Source: Polynucleobacter sp. MWH-Braz-FAM2G (GTDB taxonomy: Bacteria > Pseudomonadota > Gammaproteobacteria > Burkholderiales > Burkholderiaceae). Taken from it: a stretch of 64,000 nt of DNA. Position 1 is the stretch's first letter. Each line of letters begins with the position of its first letter. A model generated the notes under the pieces. It saw only the letters and a list, made by a program, of their open reading frames with translations, had not been told where the DNA came from and ran no database searches. Of the stretch, positions 54,694 to 63,863 are shown in pieces. Both the position numbers and the translations under genes were made by a program. Location of the stretch: NCBI RefSeq assembly GCF_018687635.1, contig NZ_CP061300.1, positions 1,571,424-1,635,423 on the forward strand. Reading direction: 5' to 3'.

Positions 54694-55335
54694 ATGATTT
54701 GGCTTGGTTTAGCAGTAGCTATTTTTCTCGGGGCACTTTATTTCAGCCCCCCTCGTGCTTTTACAAAGGCACCCTTAGCTTGGCTTGGGCCAGCTGCCAT
54801 CCTATTTCTGGCGATTGCCTGGAATATCTCACCCAGCCTGCCTGGACAGCCCTCTGGAAAGTTTTATGGCTTGATCTTTCATTTTTATGGAGCCTCCTTA
54901 CTAACGGCCATGTTTGGGCCTGCCATTGCCCTCTCCATTCTCTTTCCGGTCGCCTTCCTGGGGGTTTATGTCATCCAGGGAAGCTATGTTGAGGCCTCTC
55001 AACATTACCTCATGGTGTGCGTTCTACCCACGATATTTGCCTATCTATCCATACAAATTATTCAGCGATTTATTCCAAAACATTTATTCGTACTAATTAT
55101 GGGTAACGGATATGTGGCAGCTTTTGTAAGCGTTATATTGTCTGGAGTTTTTTTACTGCTGATTCAATTGGCCATGGGCACAACTAGCCAAATAGACCTT
55201 GAAGGATGGTTACTAGGTCTCATTATTATTGCCTTCATGGAAGGCTCATTATCAGGAATGCTCCTAGCAATTCTTTTGATATTTAGACCTCATTGGGTCT
55301 CCACTTATAACGAAGAAGCTTATATGAGTCGATAA
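54694..55335 (+). CDS. CbiM-like (ECF-type) membrane protein
   Basis: 213 residues with about six membrane helices. GNGYVAAFVSVILSGVFLL and the end FMEGSLSGMLLAILLIFRPHWVSTYNEEAYMSR follow the CbiM-like pattern of energy-coupling-factor permeases (COG3235 group), although the N-terminal metal-binding His motif of true CbiM is not obvious. No CbiN, CbiQ or CbiO gene follows. Solitary members are frequent in betaproteobacteria, substrate unknown. Confidence 0.75.
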   Translation: MIWLGLAVAIFLGALYFSPPRAFTKAPLAWLGPAAILFLAIAWNISPSLPGQPSGKFYGLIFHFYGASLLTAMFGPAIALSILFPVAFLGVYVIQGSYVEASQHYLMVCVLPTIFAYLSIQIIQRFIPKHLFVLIMGNGYVAAFVSVILSGVFLLLIQLAMGTTSQIDLEGWLLGLIIIAFMEGSLSGMLLAILLIFRPHWVSTYNEEAYMSR

Positions 55336-55368
55336 TCATCGACTTAAGGTACTCCAAAGAAGATTGTC

Positions 55369-56034
55369 ATGCTCCCTTGCATTGAATTAGAAACCAGCCC
55401 AAACCCCACTGCAGCAGTCATCTGGTTACATGGCCTTGGTGCCGATGGCAATGATTTTGTGCCGATAGTTCCCGAGTTAAAGCTGACGGGATGCCCAGGA
55501 ATTCGCTTCATATTCCCAAGCGCGCCAAGTATGCCGGTCACCGTTAATGGCGGTTACGTCATGCCTGCGTGGTATGACATCATTGGCCGCAATCTCATGG
55601 CACAAGAAGATGCAGCAGGCATCCAGAAATCAGCAGCAGCCATCGTGGAACTAATCGATAGAGAGGCTAATCGTGGAATTTCCTACGACAAAATTGTCTT
55701 AGCTGGGTTTTCACAAGGATGCGCAATGGCCCTGCACATAGGATTGCGCTTCCCTCACCGACTTGCCGGCATCATTGCCCTATCAGGCTATCTGCCACTT
55801 GCGATGCTAGCAAATACCGAAAGACATTCCGCGAATGCAAATACACCCATCTTCATGGCGCATGGCACTTATGATCCAGTAGTCACGATCGATCGCGCAC
55901 AAGTATCTTATGACTTATTAGAAAAAATGGCTTACTCAGTAGAGTGGAATGAATACCCTATGGAGCATTCTGTAAATCACGAAGAACTTGCGGATATCTC
56001 TCGTTTTTTAAGACAAGTACTCATTTCAAGCTAA
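55369..56034 (+). CDS. Alpha/beta hydrolase, carboxylesterase/phospholipase type
   Basis: 221 residues, the exact size of the bacterial carboxylesterase (Pseudomonas EstB-like) family. HGLGADGNDF forms the oxyanion loop, GFSQGCAM gives Ser115, the acid is in GTYDPVV and the histidine in MEHSVNHEE. Cytoplasmic; hydrolyses short-chain esters or lysophospholipids. Lone gene, 33 bases after the CbiM-like gene. Confidence 0.93.
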   Translation: MLPCIELETSPNPTAAVIWLHGLGADGNDFVPIVPELKLTGCPGIRFIFPSAPSMPVTVNGGYVMPAWYDIIGRNLMAQEDAAGIQKSAAAIVELIDREANRGISYDKIVLAGFSQGCAMALHIGLRFPHRLAGIIALSGYLPLAMLANTERHSANANTPIFMAHGTYDPVVTIDRAQVSYDLLEKMAYSVEWNEYPMEHSVNHEELADISRFLRQVLISS

Positions 56035-56048
56035 TAATTACCCAAGAA

Positions 56049-56834
56049 TTACATTAGTCCATCAGCAATTAATTTAATACTGGCAACTAGCAAGAAAAAT
56101 CTTACTGCTCGGTAATACCATTTCATTGAGATCCTTTTGGCTATATAAAATCCAGAGTAAACACCAGCCGGAACGCAAGGCAACAAGATAATCGAAGTTG
56201 CGAATTGTTTGTAATTTAAAAGGTCCAGATACGCATAAGGACCAAGCTTTCCAAAATTAATTATGGTGAAAAACACGCCCAAGGTAGAGGTATAGACCAT
56301 CGGTAGCAATTTTTCTCTCAACATATATACCGTAATAGGAGGCCCACCAATATGGGCAACAAAAGAGGTAAATCCTGAAGTTAAGCCCATTACGCGCCCA
56401 AGCCACGGATAAGACTTAGTTTCTTTCAAATCCATATGCGACATGGCTAGATTCTGAATTAAAAATAGCAAGGTAAAAATTCCGATTGAGAGAGTTAATA
56501 CCTTGGGTGTAATAGCAGTAAAGAAAATCATGCCCAATAAAAGACCGAGTATTGCGGGCGGAGTAATGAGCTTCAGGATTCGCCAATCAGCATTCCGCAA
56601 GAATCGACGCATCCCAACCAAATCAATAGCAATTAAAAGTGGCAATAAGATAGCCAATGCTTCATTAATACTAGATTGACTAGCCATTAACGGAAGAGAG
56701 AGGATGCCAAGCCCAGCGCCGAATCCACTTTTGGAAACGCCAACAATAAAGACACTCAGGATTGCGCAAACAAAAAAAGTGAATGAGTGCGCGTGAAAAG
56801 ATTGAAGAATAGAAGAAACAAGTAATTCAAACAT
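56049..56834 (-). CDS. TauE/SafE family sulfite/anion exporter
   Basis: 261 residues, eight membrane helices. VGVSKSGFGAGLGILSLPLMA near the N-terminus and LTSGFTSFVAHIGGPPITVYML in the middle are the repeated TauE/SafE signatures. Members export sulfite, sulfoacetate or other organosulfur anions. No sulfur gene is beside it; it lies 84 bases after the TRAP-binding protein with a terminator between. Specificity unknown. Confidence 0.92.
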   Translation of the reverse strand: MFELLVSSILQSFHAHSFTFFVCAILSVFIVGVSKSGFGAGLGILSLPLMASQSSINEALAILLPLLIAIDLVGMRRFLRNADWRILKLITPPAILGLLLGMIFFTAITPKVLTLSIGIFTLLFLIQNLAMSHMDLKETKSYPWLGRVMGLTSGFTSFVAHIGGPPITVYMLREKLLPMVYTSTLGVFFTIINFGKLGPYAYLDLLNYKQFATSIILLPCVPAGVYSGFYIAKRISMKWYYRAVRFFLLVASIKLIADGLM

Positions 56835-56878
56835 TTATGGATCTTACCAAGATATGGAACTTAGTATCCGCCAAAGAA

Positions 56879-56901
56879 AAAGGGCTCACATGGAGCCCTT
56901 T
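56879..56901 (-). terminator. Rho-independent terminator
   Basis: AAAGGGCTC and GAGCCCTTT form a 9-base stem with a 5-base loop; read on the minus strand it continues TTCTTTGG. It stops the TRAP receptor transcript before the TauE gene. Confidence 0.88.
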
Positions 56902-56918
56902 GATTCAGAGTTGATATC

Positions 56919-58001
56919 TCAAAGCTTCTTATTAAAACTATATTGAGCAAACGCTTGTTCTGCCACATTAAACCATTGCGCTTCCATATTCCTAAAAGCA
57001 CGATAGTCGTCAAAGATCTTTTTAAATTGCGGATTCTTTGCTGACTCTTCAGCATAAGTTTCTTGGCTAGCTTTAAAACAAGCATCCATCACTGCGGTAT
57101 TAAACTTGCGCAATACGGCGCCATTCTGAAGAAGACGCTGTAACGCAGGTGGATTGAGAGCATCATACTTAGCACACATATCTGTGTGCGCCTCATAGCA
57201 AGCAGCCTCCCAAGCAGCTTGATAAGAAGGCGGCAATGATTCCCATTGTTTTTTGTTCACTAAAAATGAAAGCCCGGCCGCACCTTCCCAAAAAGCGGGA
57301 TAGTAATAATTTTTTGCCACCTTAGCCAAACCCAACTTCTCATCATCGTAAGGCCCAACAAATTCTGCCGCATCAATCGTTCCTTTTTCTAGGGCAGAAT
57401 AAATCTCTCCAGCTGGAAGCTGTTGTGGCACAACGCCTAGCTTTGCCAATACTTGACCAGCAAATCCTGCAATACGGAATTTCAACCCTTTGAAATCCTC
57501 TGGCGATTTGATCTCCTTACGGAACCAACCACCCATTTGTGTACCAGTTTGTCCGCCCAAAAAATTAACAATGTTATAGCTGGCATATAGTTCGCGCATT
57601 AATTTCATGCCGTTACCATGAAGCATCCAAGCAGACTGTTGACGTGCAGTCAAACCGAATGGCGCAGCAGTATCAAAAATAAATGCGCTATTTTTACCAA
57701 GATAGTAATAACTCGCAGTGTGCCCACACTCCACTGTTCCGTTTTGAACGGCATCCAATACCTGAAGAGCGGGAACTACTTCTCCTGCTGCAAAAACTTT
57801 GACATTAAATTTCCCATCTGTTGCCTTGCGTAATGCATTGGCAAATACTTCAGGGGTACCGTATAAGGTATCTAATGATTTAGGAAAGCTTGAAACAAGC
57901 CGCCAATTCAAAGTCGGTAGACCTTGTGCGATCGATGGCGCCGCTAAAGCTGCTGCACCAGCACCAATGGTGGCTTTCTTTAAAAACGAACGTCTTTTCA
58001 T
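56919..58001 (-). CDS. TRAP transporter substrate-binding protein (DctP family) with Tat signal
   Basis: 360 residues. The start MKRRSFLKKATIGAGAAALAAPSIAQG contains RRSFLK, a twin-arginine signal, so the receptor is exported folded. The DctP fold follows: NWRLVSSFPKSLDTLYGTPEVFANAL, FKGLKFRIAGFAGQVLAKLG, and FVGPYDDEKLGLAKVAKNYYYPAFWEG. The last motif is common in TRAP receptors for 2-oxo acids and aromatic or sulfonate ligands. No DctQ/DctM genes are near, so partners lie elsewhere. Lone gene ended by a terminator. Confidence 0.93.
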   Translation of the reverse strand: MKRRSFLKKATIGAGAAALAAPSIAQGLPTLNWRLVSSFPKSLDTLYGTPEVFANALRKATDGKFNVKVFAAGEVVPALQVLDAVQNGTVECGHTASYYYLGKNSAFIFDTAAPFGLTARQQSAWMLHGNGMKLMRELYASYNIVNFLGGQTGTQMGGWFRKEIKSPEDFKGLKFRIAGFAGQVLAKLGVVPQQLPAGEIYSALEKGTIDAAEFVGPYDDEKLGLAKVAKNYYYPAFWEGAAGLSFLVNKKQWESLPPSYQAAWEAACYEAHTDMCAKYDALNPPALQRLLQNGAVLRKFNTAVMDACFKASQETYAEESAKNPQFKKIFDDYRAFRNMEAQWFNVAEQAFAQYSFNKKL

Positions 58002-58034
58002 CTCTCCATCCCCTTTAAAAAAATCAATAGGCGT

Positions 58035-59381
58035 TTATTTTCCGCCAATCGTCATTGAGCCAAGCAATATTGACCCCGTCTCTTTTGTACCGCGTATTAA
58101 TGTATCACTGCCAATCAATTGAATATCTAAGAGCATATCCCGTAAATTACCAGCAATGGTCACCTCTTCTACTGGGTACTGAATTTCTCCATTCTCCACC
58201 CAATATCCAAAAGCACCGCGAGAATAATCACCCGTTACGTAATTCACTCCTTGACCCATCAACTCAGTTACCAATAAACCAGTGCCCATCTCTTTCAAGA
58301 GGGCTGGCAAACCACCCTTTGGAGTTTTTTTGCTTTGCAACGTGAGGTGATGGGAGCCACCAGCATTCCCAGTAGTCTTCATGCCAAGCTTGCGAGCGGA
58401 ATAAGTCGACAAAAAATATCCTTCCAATATTCCCTTATCTACTACCGTTCTTGCAGAAGTCTTTACACCCTCTTCATCGAATGGCGCACTCCCAGTCATG
58501 GACTTTAGATGTGGGTTTTCAAATAAGCTGACATGTTTGGGTAATACCTGCTTGCCCAAGCTATCCAGCAAAAAGCTAGAGCGACGATATAAAGCGCCAC
58601 CCGAAACAGCTTGCACCAAACCACCTAACAAACCCGTAGCCAAAGGCGCTTCAAAAATGACTGGGCAACGTCTAGTAGTCAAGGACCTCGCATTTAAACG
58701 GGATAAGGCTCTCTGGGCCGCGTATTTGCCAATATCTGCAGGATCAGCTAATTCTTCCGGAATACGAGAACTGGAATACCAGTCATCTCGTTGCATGCGC
58801 GCTTTCTTGCCACGCTCAGTTGCAATCGGTGCGCATGAAATATAGTGACGAGAAAAGGGATATCCCCCCATGAATCCATTGGAAGTTCCCATCATAAAAT
58901 GAGCATGATGCGCAGAAACAGATGCGCCATCGCTATTCTGGATTTGTTTACTTACCGCAAATGCAGATCCTTCAGCACTCCGTGCAATTTGTACGGCGTT
59001 GGCGGCATCGATATTCCAAGGATGGAATAAATCCAAATCCAATGGATTTTTTTCTAGAAACTCAGCTTCAGCTGGGCCGGCACAAACATCCTCTGCCGTA
59101 TGCTGAGCGATGTGAAATGCGGCATCAACAGTTGCCCGCAAGGATTCTTTAGAAAAATCACTTGTACTAGCATTGCCACGGTGGTGACCCAAAAATAAGG
59201 TGACGCCTACTTGTTTGTCGAGACTTTGCTCAATGGTTTCAACTTCGCCTTTGCGAACCGTAACGGATAGACCCTGACCTTCAGAAACTTCTGCCACAGC
59301 ATCTGAGGCACCCCTTTTTTTGGCCTCTTTGAGCATGAAATCAATGATTTCTTGAAACTGATGAGATGTATATGTAAACAT
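58035..59381 (-). CDS. pmbA: Metalloprotease PmbA/TldE
   Basis: 448 residues, full PmbA length. AGPAEAEFLEKNPLDLDLFHPW, GGYPFSRHYISCAP, MTGSAPFDEEGVKTSARTVVDKGILEGYFLSTYSARKLGMKTTGNAGG and VTGDYSRGAFGYWVENGEIQYPVEEVTIAGNL are family segments. With TldD it forms a heterodimeric protease that matures microcin B17 and degrades CcdA in E. coli; the metal HExxxH site is in TldD, not here. Divergent from mog. Confidence 0.95.
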   Translation of the reverse strand: MFTYTSHQFQEIIDFMLKEAKKRGASDAVAEVSEGQGLSVTVRKGEVETIEQSLDKQVGVTLFLGHHRGNASTSDFSKESLRATVDAAFHIAQHTAEDVCAGPAEAEFLEKNPLDLDLFHPWNIDAANAVQIARSAEGSAFAVSKQIQNSDGASVSAHHAHFMMGTSNGFMGGYPFSRHYISCAPIATERGKKARMQRDDWYSSSRIPEELADPADIGKYAAQRALSRLNARSLTTRRCPVIFEAPLATGLLGGLVQAVSGGALYRRSSFLLDSLGKQVLPKHVSLFENPHLKSMTGSAPFDEEGVKTSARTVVDKGILEGYFLSTYSARKLGMKTTGNAGGSHHLTLQSKKTPKGGLPALLKEMGTGLLVTELMGQGVNYVTGDYSRGAFGYWVENGEIQYPVEEVTIAGNLRDMLLDIQLIGSDTLIRGTKETGSILLGSMTIGGK

Positions 59382-59407
59382 ACCCTAATAATAGCTAGAA
59401 TAAGAAC

Positions 59408-60031
59408 ATGAAGCATACCGAAGCCCTAAAGCGAAATAGCCCCAATGAGGTCAAAATTGGTCTCATCTCGATATCGGATCGCGCCAGCAAAGGCGTCTAT
59501 CAGGATGAGGGCATCCCTGCCCTGCAGACTTGGCTTCAAAAAGCCATTAGCAATCCTTGTGCTTTCCACGAAAGACTAATTGCTGACGAGTCTGAAATCA
59601 TCACAGAAACGATCGTTGAGCTAGTAGATGAGATGGGGTGTGACTTGGTGCTCACTACTGGCGGTACAGGACCTTCTAGGAGAGATGTAACACCAGAAGC
59701 CACCCGCGAAGCAGGTACACGTGAAATGCCTGGTTTTGGCGAGCAAATGCGCCAAATTAGCCTAAATTTTGTGCCAACCGCGATCCTATCAAGACAAACT
59801 GCTGTTCTTAGGGAGATTAATGATCATGCTGCACTAGTGATCAATCTTCCCGGACAACCTAAAGCAATCGCAGAGACCTTAGAGGGTCTTAAGGACGCAG
59901 ATGGAAAATCAATTGTGCCAGGCATTTTTGCAGCAGTACCCTACTGCATTGACTTGATTGGAGGCCCTTACATTGAGACCGATGAAACAGTGATTAAAGT
60001 CTTTAGGCCCAAAAGCGCAATTAAAAAATAA
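59408..60031 (+). CDS. mog: Molybdopterin adenylyltransferase MogA
   Basis: 207 residues. VKIGLISISDRASKGVYQDEGIPAL starts it, DLVLTTGGTGPSRRDVTPEAT is the molybdopterin-binding signature and VINLPGQPKAIAETL follows. It adenylates molybdopterin before molybdenum insertion. Lone gene between pmbA (divergent) and orn (convergent), closed by a bidirectional terminator. Confidence 0.94.
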   Translation: MKHTEALKRNSPNEVKIGLISISDRASKGVYQDEGIPALQTWLQKAISNPCAFHERLIADESEIITETIVELVDEMGCDLVLTTGGTGPSRRDVTPEATREAGTREMPGFGEQMRQISLNFVPTAILSRQTAVLREINDHAALVINLPGQPKAIAETLEGLKDADGKSIVPGIFAAVPYCIDLIGGPYIETDETVIKVFRPKSAIKK

Positions 60032-60059
60032 TTTACTTTGATTAAGTATGGCTAACAAA

Positions 60060-60082
60060 AAAGGTCTGCAATGCAGACCTTT
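60060..60082. terminator. Bidirectional Rho-independent terminator
   Basis: AAAGGTCTGC and GCAGACCTTT form a perfect 10-base stem with a 3-base loop, A-run on the left and T-run on the right. Ends the mog and orn transcripts. Confidence 0.93.
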
Positions 60083-60086
60083 TTAT

Positions 60087-60674
60087 TTATTGCGGCAGAG
60101 GCACAATAAATTTTTCACGGTAATACTTTAACTCTTCAATAGATTCCTCAATATCAGCTAAAGCCGTATGGGCTTGCTTCTTAGTAAAACCTTTCACTAA
60201 TTCAGGATGCCAGCGTTTGCAAAGCTCCTTCAAGGTAGATACATCAATATTTCGATAATGGAAATAAGCCTCTAGCTTTGGCATATATTTCGCCATAAAA
60301 CGCCTATCTTGCCCAATAGTATTTCCACACATTGGAGCAATTCCAGCCTTAATATATTTTTTCAAAAATGCAATACATTCAGCCTCGACTGTTTGCTCAT
60401 CAGATGTGGATGCCCTCACCTTATCAATCAAACCTGAACGGCCATGAGTGCCTTTATTCCAAGCATCCATTGCATCTAAAACAGCATCATCTTGATGCAC
60501 CACCCAAACCGGAGCTGTGGCGATGGTATTGAGATGGGCATCAGTAATGATGATGGCAATCTCCAAAATGCGCTCCTTTTCTGGATCTAGCCCTGACATC
60601 TCCATATCTACCCAAATAAGATGTTCATTGGCTGGCGCCACCTTGGTTGCTGCTGTGTTCGTTTGCTCGCTCAT
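60087..60674 (-). CDS. orn: Oligoribonuclease
   Basis: 195 residues. DEDDh exonuclease: [31 protein letters not shown] carries the first Asp-x-Glu, [18 protein letters not shown] the second aspartate region and [23 protein letters not shown] the His/Asp. It cuts 2-5 nt RNAs, including pGpG, to mononucleotides and is essential in many proteobacteria. Divergent from the M48 protease gene with starts 15 bases apart. Confidence 0.96.
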   Translation of the reverse strand: MSEQTNTAATKVAPANEHLIWVDMEMSGLDPEKERILEIAIIITDAHLNTIATAPVWVVHQDDAVLDAMDAWNKGTHGRSGLIDKVRASTSDEQTVEAECIAFLKKYIKAGIAPMCGNTIGQDRRFMAKYMPKLEAYFHYRNIDVSTLKELCKRWHPELVKGFTKKQAHTALADIEESIEELKYYREKFIVPLPQ

Positions 60675-60689
60675 ATCTATAATGATCTC

Positions 60690-61943
60690 ATGACATTCAC
60701 AATTGTTTTCCTAATCGCTTTCATTTCCAGCTTTGGCTTGCGCCATTGGCTTTCCCAACGCCAAATTCGACATGTTGCTCAACATCGCAGTACAGTTCCA
60801 GCAGAATTTGCTGAAAAGGTAACTCTAGCAGAGCATCAAAAAGCAGCCGATTACACCATTGCAAAATTGCGTCTCGGGATTTTAGAAAATGGGGTCAGCG
60901 CCATCATTTTAATTGGCTTCACTTTGCTTGGCGGATTGCAGATTCTGAATTTGGCCTTACTACAATTACTTGGCGAGGGAATTACCCAGCAAATCGCCCT
61001 ACTTGTTTCAATTGTCATTATCTCAGGGCTGATTGACATTCCTTTCTCTTGGTACAAACAGTTCTACCTTGAAGAGCGCTTCGGCTTTAATCGTATGGGG
61101 AAAAAACTGTTCTTTGTTGACATGTTTAAAGGCATAGCAGTTGGTGGCGCTATCGGCATTCCTCTCCTGTGGGTCATTTTGACTTTAATGGCCAAAGCTG
61201 GTGATTTATGGTGGTTGTGGGCATGGGGTGTCTTGACGGCTTTTAGCCTGCTGATGCAATGGATCTTCCCCACATTTATCGCCCCGCTCTTTAATAAATT
61301 TCAGGCTCTTGAAGATGGGCCGTTAAAAACACAAATTGAAGCATTGCTGGCGCGCTGTGATTTTGCGAGTCAGGGATTATTTGTGATGGATGGCAGTAAA
61401 CGAAGTGCGCATGGAAACGCTTTCTTTGCCGGGATGGGCAAAGCTAAACGTATTGTATTTTTTGACACCTTAATTGAAAAACTAAATCCTGGAGAAGTAG
61501 AGGCGGTATTAGCTCATGAACTAGGTCACTTTAAGTGCAAACATATTCGCAAACGTTTACTAGTCTCTTTTGCCCTGAGTTTTGGCATGTTTGCGCTCTT
61601 AGGTTGGATAAGTACCAAAGCATGGTTCTATACAGATTTGGGTGTTATGCCCAATCTCAATGGCTATAACGGTGGCCTTGCTTTAGCTTTGTTTATGCTG
61701 GTCTCGCCCGTGTTCAGCTTTTTCTTCACCCCGCTATCGAGCATCGCATCTCGTAAACATGAATACGAAGCAGATGGATTTGCAGCTGAAAAATCTTCCT
61801 CCAAAGATTTAATTAGCGCATTAGTAAAGCTGTATCAAGACAATGCATCGACCCTAACACCTGATCCGATCTATACCGCCTTTTATAGCTCGCATCCGAC
61901 CGCACCACTGCGCATTGCTAACTTGCAGCGATTCAATTCTTAA
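60690..61943 (+). CDS. M48 family zinc metalloprotease (CAAX protease type)
   Basis: 417 residues from the ATG at 60690; the frame is open upstream to 60621 but that part overlaps orn and is not hydrophobic. Several membrane helices (1-14, ~62-90, ~100-118, ~145-200 and after the active site). HELGH at 276-280 gives two zinc ligands and the catalytic glutamate; the third ligand is in [10 protein letters not shown]. It matches the STE24/HtpX-like CAAX prenyl protease 1 family; the bacterial role is membrane protein quality control. rsgA follows after 2 bases, so these are one operon. Confidence 0.93.
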   Translation: MTFTIVFLIAFISSFGLRHWLSQRQIRHVAQHRSTVPAEFAEKVTLAEHQKAADYTIAKLRLGILENGVSAIILIGFTLLGGLQILNLALLQLLGEGITQQIALLVSIVIISGLIDIPFSWYKQFYLEERFGFNRMGKKLFFVDMFKGIAVGGAIGIPLLWVILTLMAKAGDLWWLWAWGVLTAFSLLMQWIFPTFIAPLFNKFQALEDGPLKTQIEALLARCDFASQGLFVMDGSKRSAHGNAFFAGMGKAKRIVFFDTLIEKLNPGEVEAVLAHELGHFKCKHIRKRLLVSFALSFGMFALLGWISTKAWFYTDLGVMPNLNGYNGGLALALFMLVSPVFSFFFTPLSSIASRKHEYEADGFAAEKSSSKDLISALVKLYQDNASTLTPDPIYTAFYSSHPTAPLRIANLQRFNS

Positions 61944-61945
61944 AA

Positions 61946-62959
61946 ATGGAACAGCTTCATGCGCTACTCATTGCCTCCTATGGAAGGCATTATTTAGCGC
62001 AACGCTTGGTTACAGATGCCGATGGCCATGCAAAACCGGATGGCCCACTCATTCAAGTCAGTACACCCGCCAAGCAACATATCGGAGCCGTAGGGGATCA
62101 TATGCTCCTAGAGATGACCTCTGCTGATCAAGCCCGCATTGTTCAGATTGAACCTCGAGAAAATCTTCTGTATCGTTCAGATGCTTTTAAAAGCAAATTG
62201 ATTGCTTCAAACGTTGATCAAATACTAGTAGTGCTTGCAACGCAACCCGCCTTCTCACCCGACCTGCTAGGGAGAGCAGTGGTAGCTGCTGAAGCCAATC
62301 AAATTGGCCTGCATATTTTGCTTAATAAATGTGATCTCAAGGACAACTTAGCGCACGCACGCAAAATAATCGAGCCATATGCACGTATGGGCTACCCTGT
62401 ATGTGAAGTGTCAGCCAAGTTTGAGCCCTCTTCTATTGATGCTCTTCGTCCTATTCTTCGAGGCAAAGTATCCGTCTTTGTGGGTCAATCTGGCATGGGT
62501 AAATCCAGCTTATTAAATGCATGGATTCCAAATGCTGCGGCACTCACTCAAGAGTATTCTGTGCGCTTAGATACGGGCAAACACACCACTACAGCTTGTC
62601 GCTATTTCGAGCTACCTGAGGCTTGGGGAAGAGATGAGACTGGCAAGCTGGGGGCGCTCATAGATTCTCCTGGCTTTCAAGAATTTGGTTTAGCTCATAT
62701 GTCGGTGAGTGAGCTTCAACATGCCTTTAGAGAATTTAAAGATCTACTCGGAAAATGTAGATTTCATAATTGCGCGCATCTTTTAGAACCAGACTGTGCC
62801 GTACGCGCAGCAGTGGAAAGAAATGAAATAGCGCCAGAGAGACTGACGCTATTTAGACAACTGCATTCCGATTCAAAAACAGCGGATGTACAAATTCAAG
62901 GTATTAGCCAAGCCAAAGAGCGATGGTCAGCATTAACAACAAAGCCATCCAAGCGATAA
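61946..62959 (+). CDS. rsgA: Ribosome small subunit-dependent GTPase RsgA
   Basis: 337 residues. N-terminal OB fold, then a circularly permuted GTPase: NKCD (G4) at 127-130 comes before the P-loop GQSGMGKSS (180-188), then DTGKHTTT and DSPGF. A C-terminal zinc motif CRFHNCAHLLEPDCAV closes it. It checks late assembly of the 30S subunit. Follows the M48 gene after 2 bases; its last 56 bases overlap the converging CobD-like gene. Confidence 0.95.
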   Translation: MEQLHALLIASYGRHYLAQRLVTDADGHAKPDGPLIQVSTPAKQHIGAVGDHMLLEMTSADQARIVQIEPRENLLYRSDAFKSKLIASNVDQILVVLATQPAFSPDLLGRAVVAAEANQIGLHILLNKCDLKDNLAHARKIIEPYARMGYPVCEVSAKFEPSSIDALRPILRGKVSVFVGQSGMGKSSLLNAWIPNAAALTQEYSVRLDTGKHTTTACRYFELPEAWGRDETGKLGALIDSPGFQEFGLAHMSVSELQHAFREFKDLLGKCRFHNCAHLLEPDCAVRAAVERNEIAPERLTLFRQLHSDSKTADVQIQGISQAKERWSALTTKPSKR

Positions 62960-63863
62960 CTAGGCGCCAAACCAAACCTACTGCAGAGCGCATTGTGCGC
63001 TCAGTAGGCTCAAGACCCACTTCATAGACTACTGGCTCACCAGCCTCAGCCATACGCAATGCTTCATCGCTATCAGGCTCACTCATCGGCTCTCCGAGAC
63101 GAACACCTAATGCACCACTACCGGCCGCCAAAATGACAGCGGATAAGGAGTCTGACCATTTTTGCGTGAGATAACGCCAGCCATAGACAGCGCCTTCAAA
63201 ATTTCCAACAATTGCAAATCCCATTGCAGTAATACGCGCAGGAACCCAATCTAATACGTAGAAGAAATGACGAGCAGATTCGCTCAAGTTCACGTCACCG
63301 CGCTCAGACCAACGTTGGGCTGCGATATCAGCCAATCTATATAGCACCACACCTGCGGGACCCATTGGCATCATGAACCAGAACAACACGCCAAAGACAT
63401 GATGATGAGATCCAATAATGGCGCGTTCGAGCGCTAAGGAAATCACTTCCGTCTCAGAAAGATTGGATGTGTCTAATTCAGGTCCATACCACTCGCCCAA
63501 TGCCGCACGTGCTGCGGGAAGATCGTGCGCTTCAATGGCTTCATGCACAGCAGTAAATGAATGACTAAATTGACGGAAACCAAAAAACAAATACGCGATA
63601 ACGATATTCCAGATAAAACCCAGGATTGGATATGTCACCATACATGTGACATACACAATGAATACCAAAAACGTTGGCAGTATGAATGCAACTAAGCAAG
63701 CCATACGAGCCCCAACAGGGCTTGCACCCTCTTCCGATTTGCCGCCAAATTCGGCGGCAACCCAATCTAACCAACGGGCGCATGCGCGTGCAATCCAATG
63801 ACTAGAAGTTACTGGACGATATTGTTCAGCAATGAGGGCGAAGAGAATAGAAAAGAAAGTCAT
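62904..63863 (-). CDS. CobD/CbiB-family membrane protein
   Basis: 319 residues from the ATG at 63863, which overlaps the NUDIX stop (ATGA); an open extension to 63914 would lie inside that gene. Five or so membrane helices. SLALERAIIGSHHHVFGVLFWFMMPMGPAGVVLYRLAD and VLDWVPARITAMGFAIVGNFEGAVYGWR are typical of CbiB. In cobalamin synthesis CbiB attaches aminopropanol to cobyric acid, but the Burkholderiales copy outside a cob cluster is usually called CobD/CbiB family only. The 3' end overlaps rsgA by 56 bases. Confidence 0.85.
   Translation of the reverse strand: MTFFSILFALIAEQYRPVTSSHWIARACARWLDWVAAEFGGKSEEGASPVGARMACLVAFILPTFLVFIVYVTCMVTYPILGFIWNIVIAYLFFGFRQFSHSFTAVHEAIEAHDLPAARAALGEWYGPELDTSNLSETEVISLALERAIIGSHHHVFGVLFWFMMPMGPAGVVLYRLADIAAQRWSERGDVNLSESARHFFYVLDWVPARITAMGFAIVGNFEGAVYGWRYLTQKWSDSLSAVILAAGSGALGVRLGEPMSEPDSDEALRMAEAGEPVVYEVGLEPTERTMRSAVGLVWRLVIAWMALLLMLTIALWLG

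Noticed and set aside
59360..59385. Second NsrR-like site at the pmbA start
   Set aside because: Only one half matches; the other arm is degenerate and there is no functional link.
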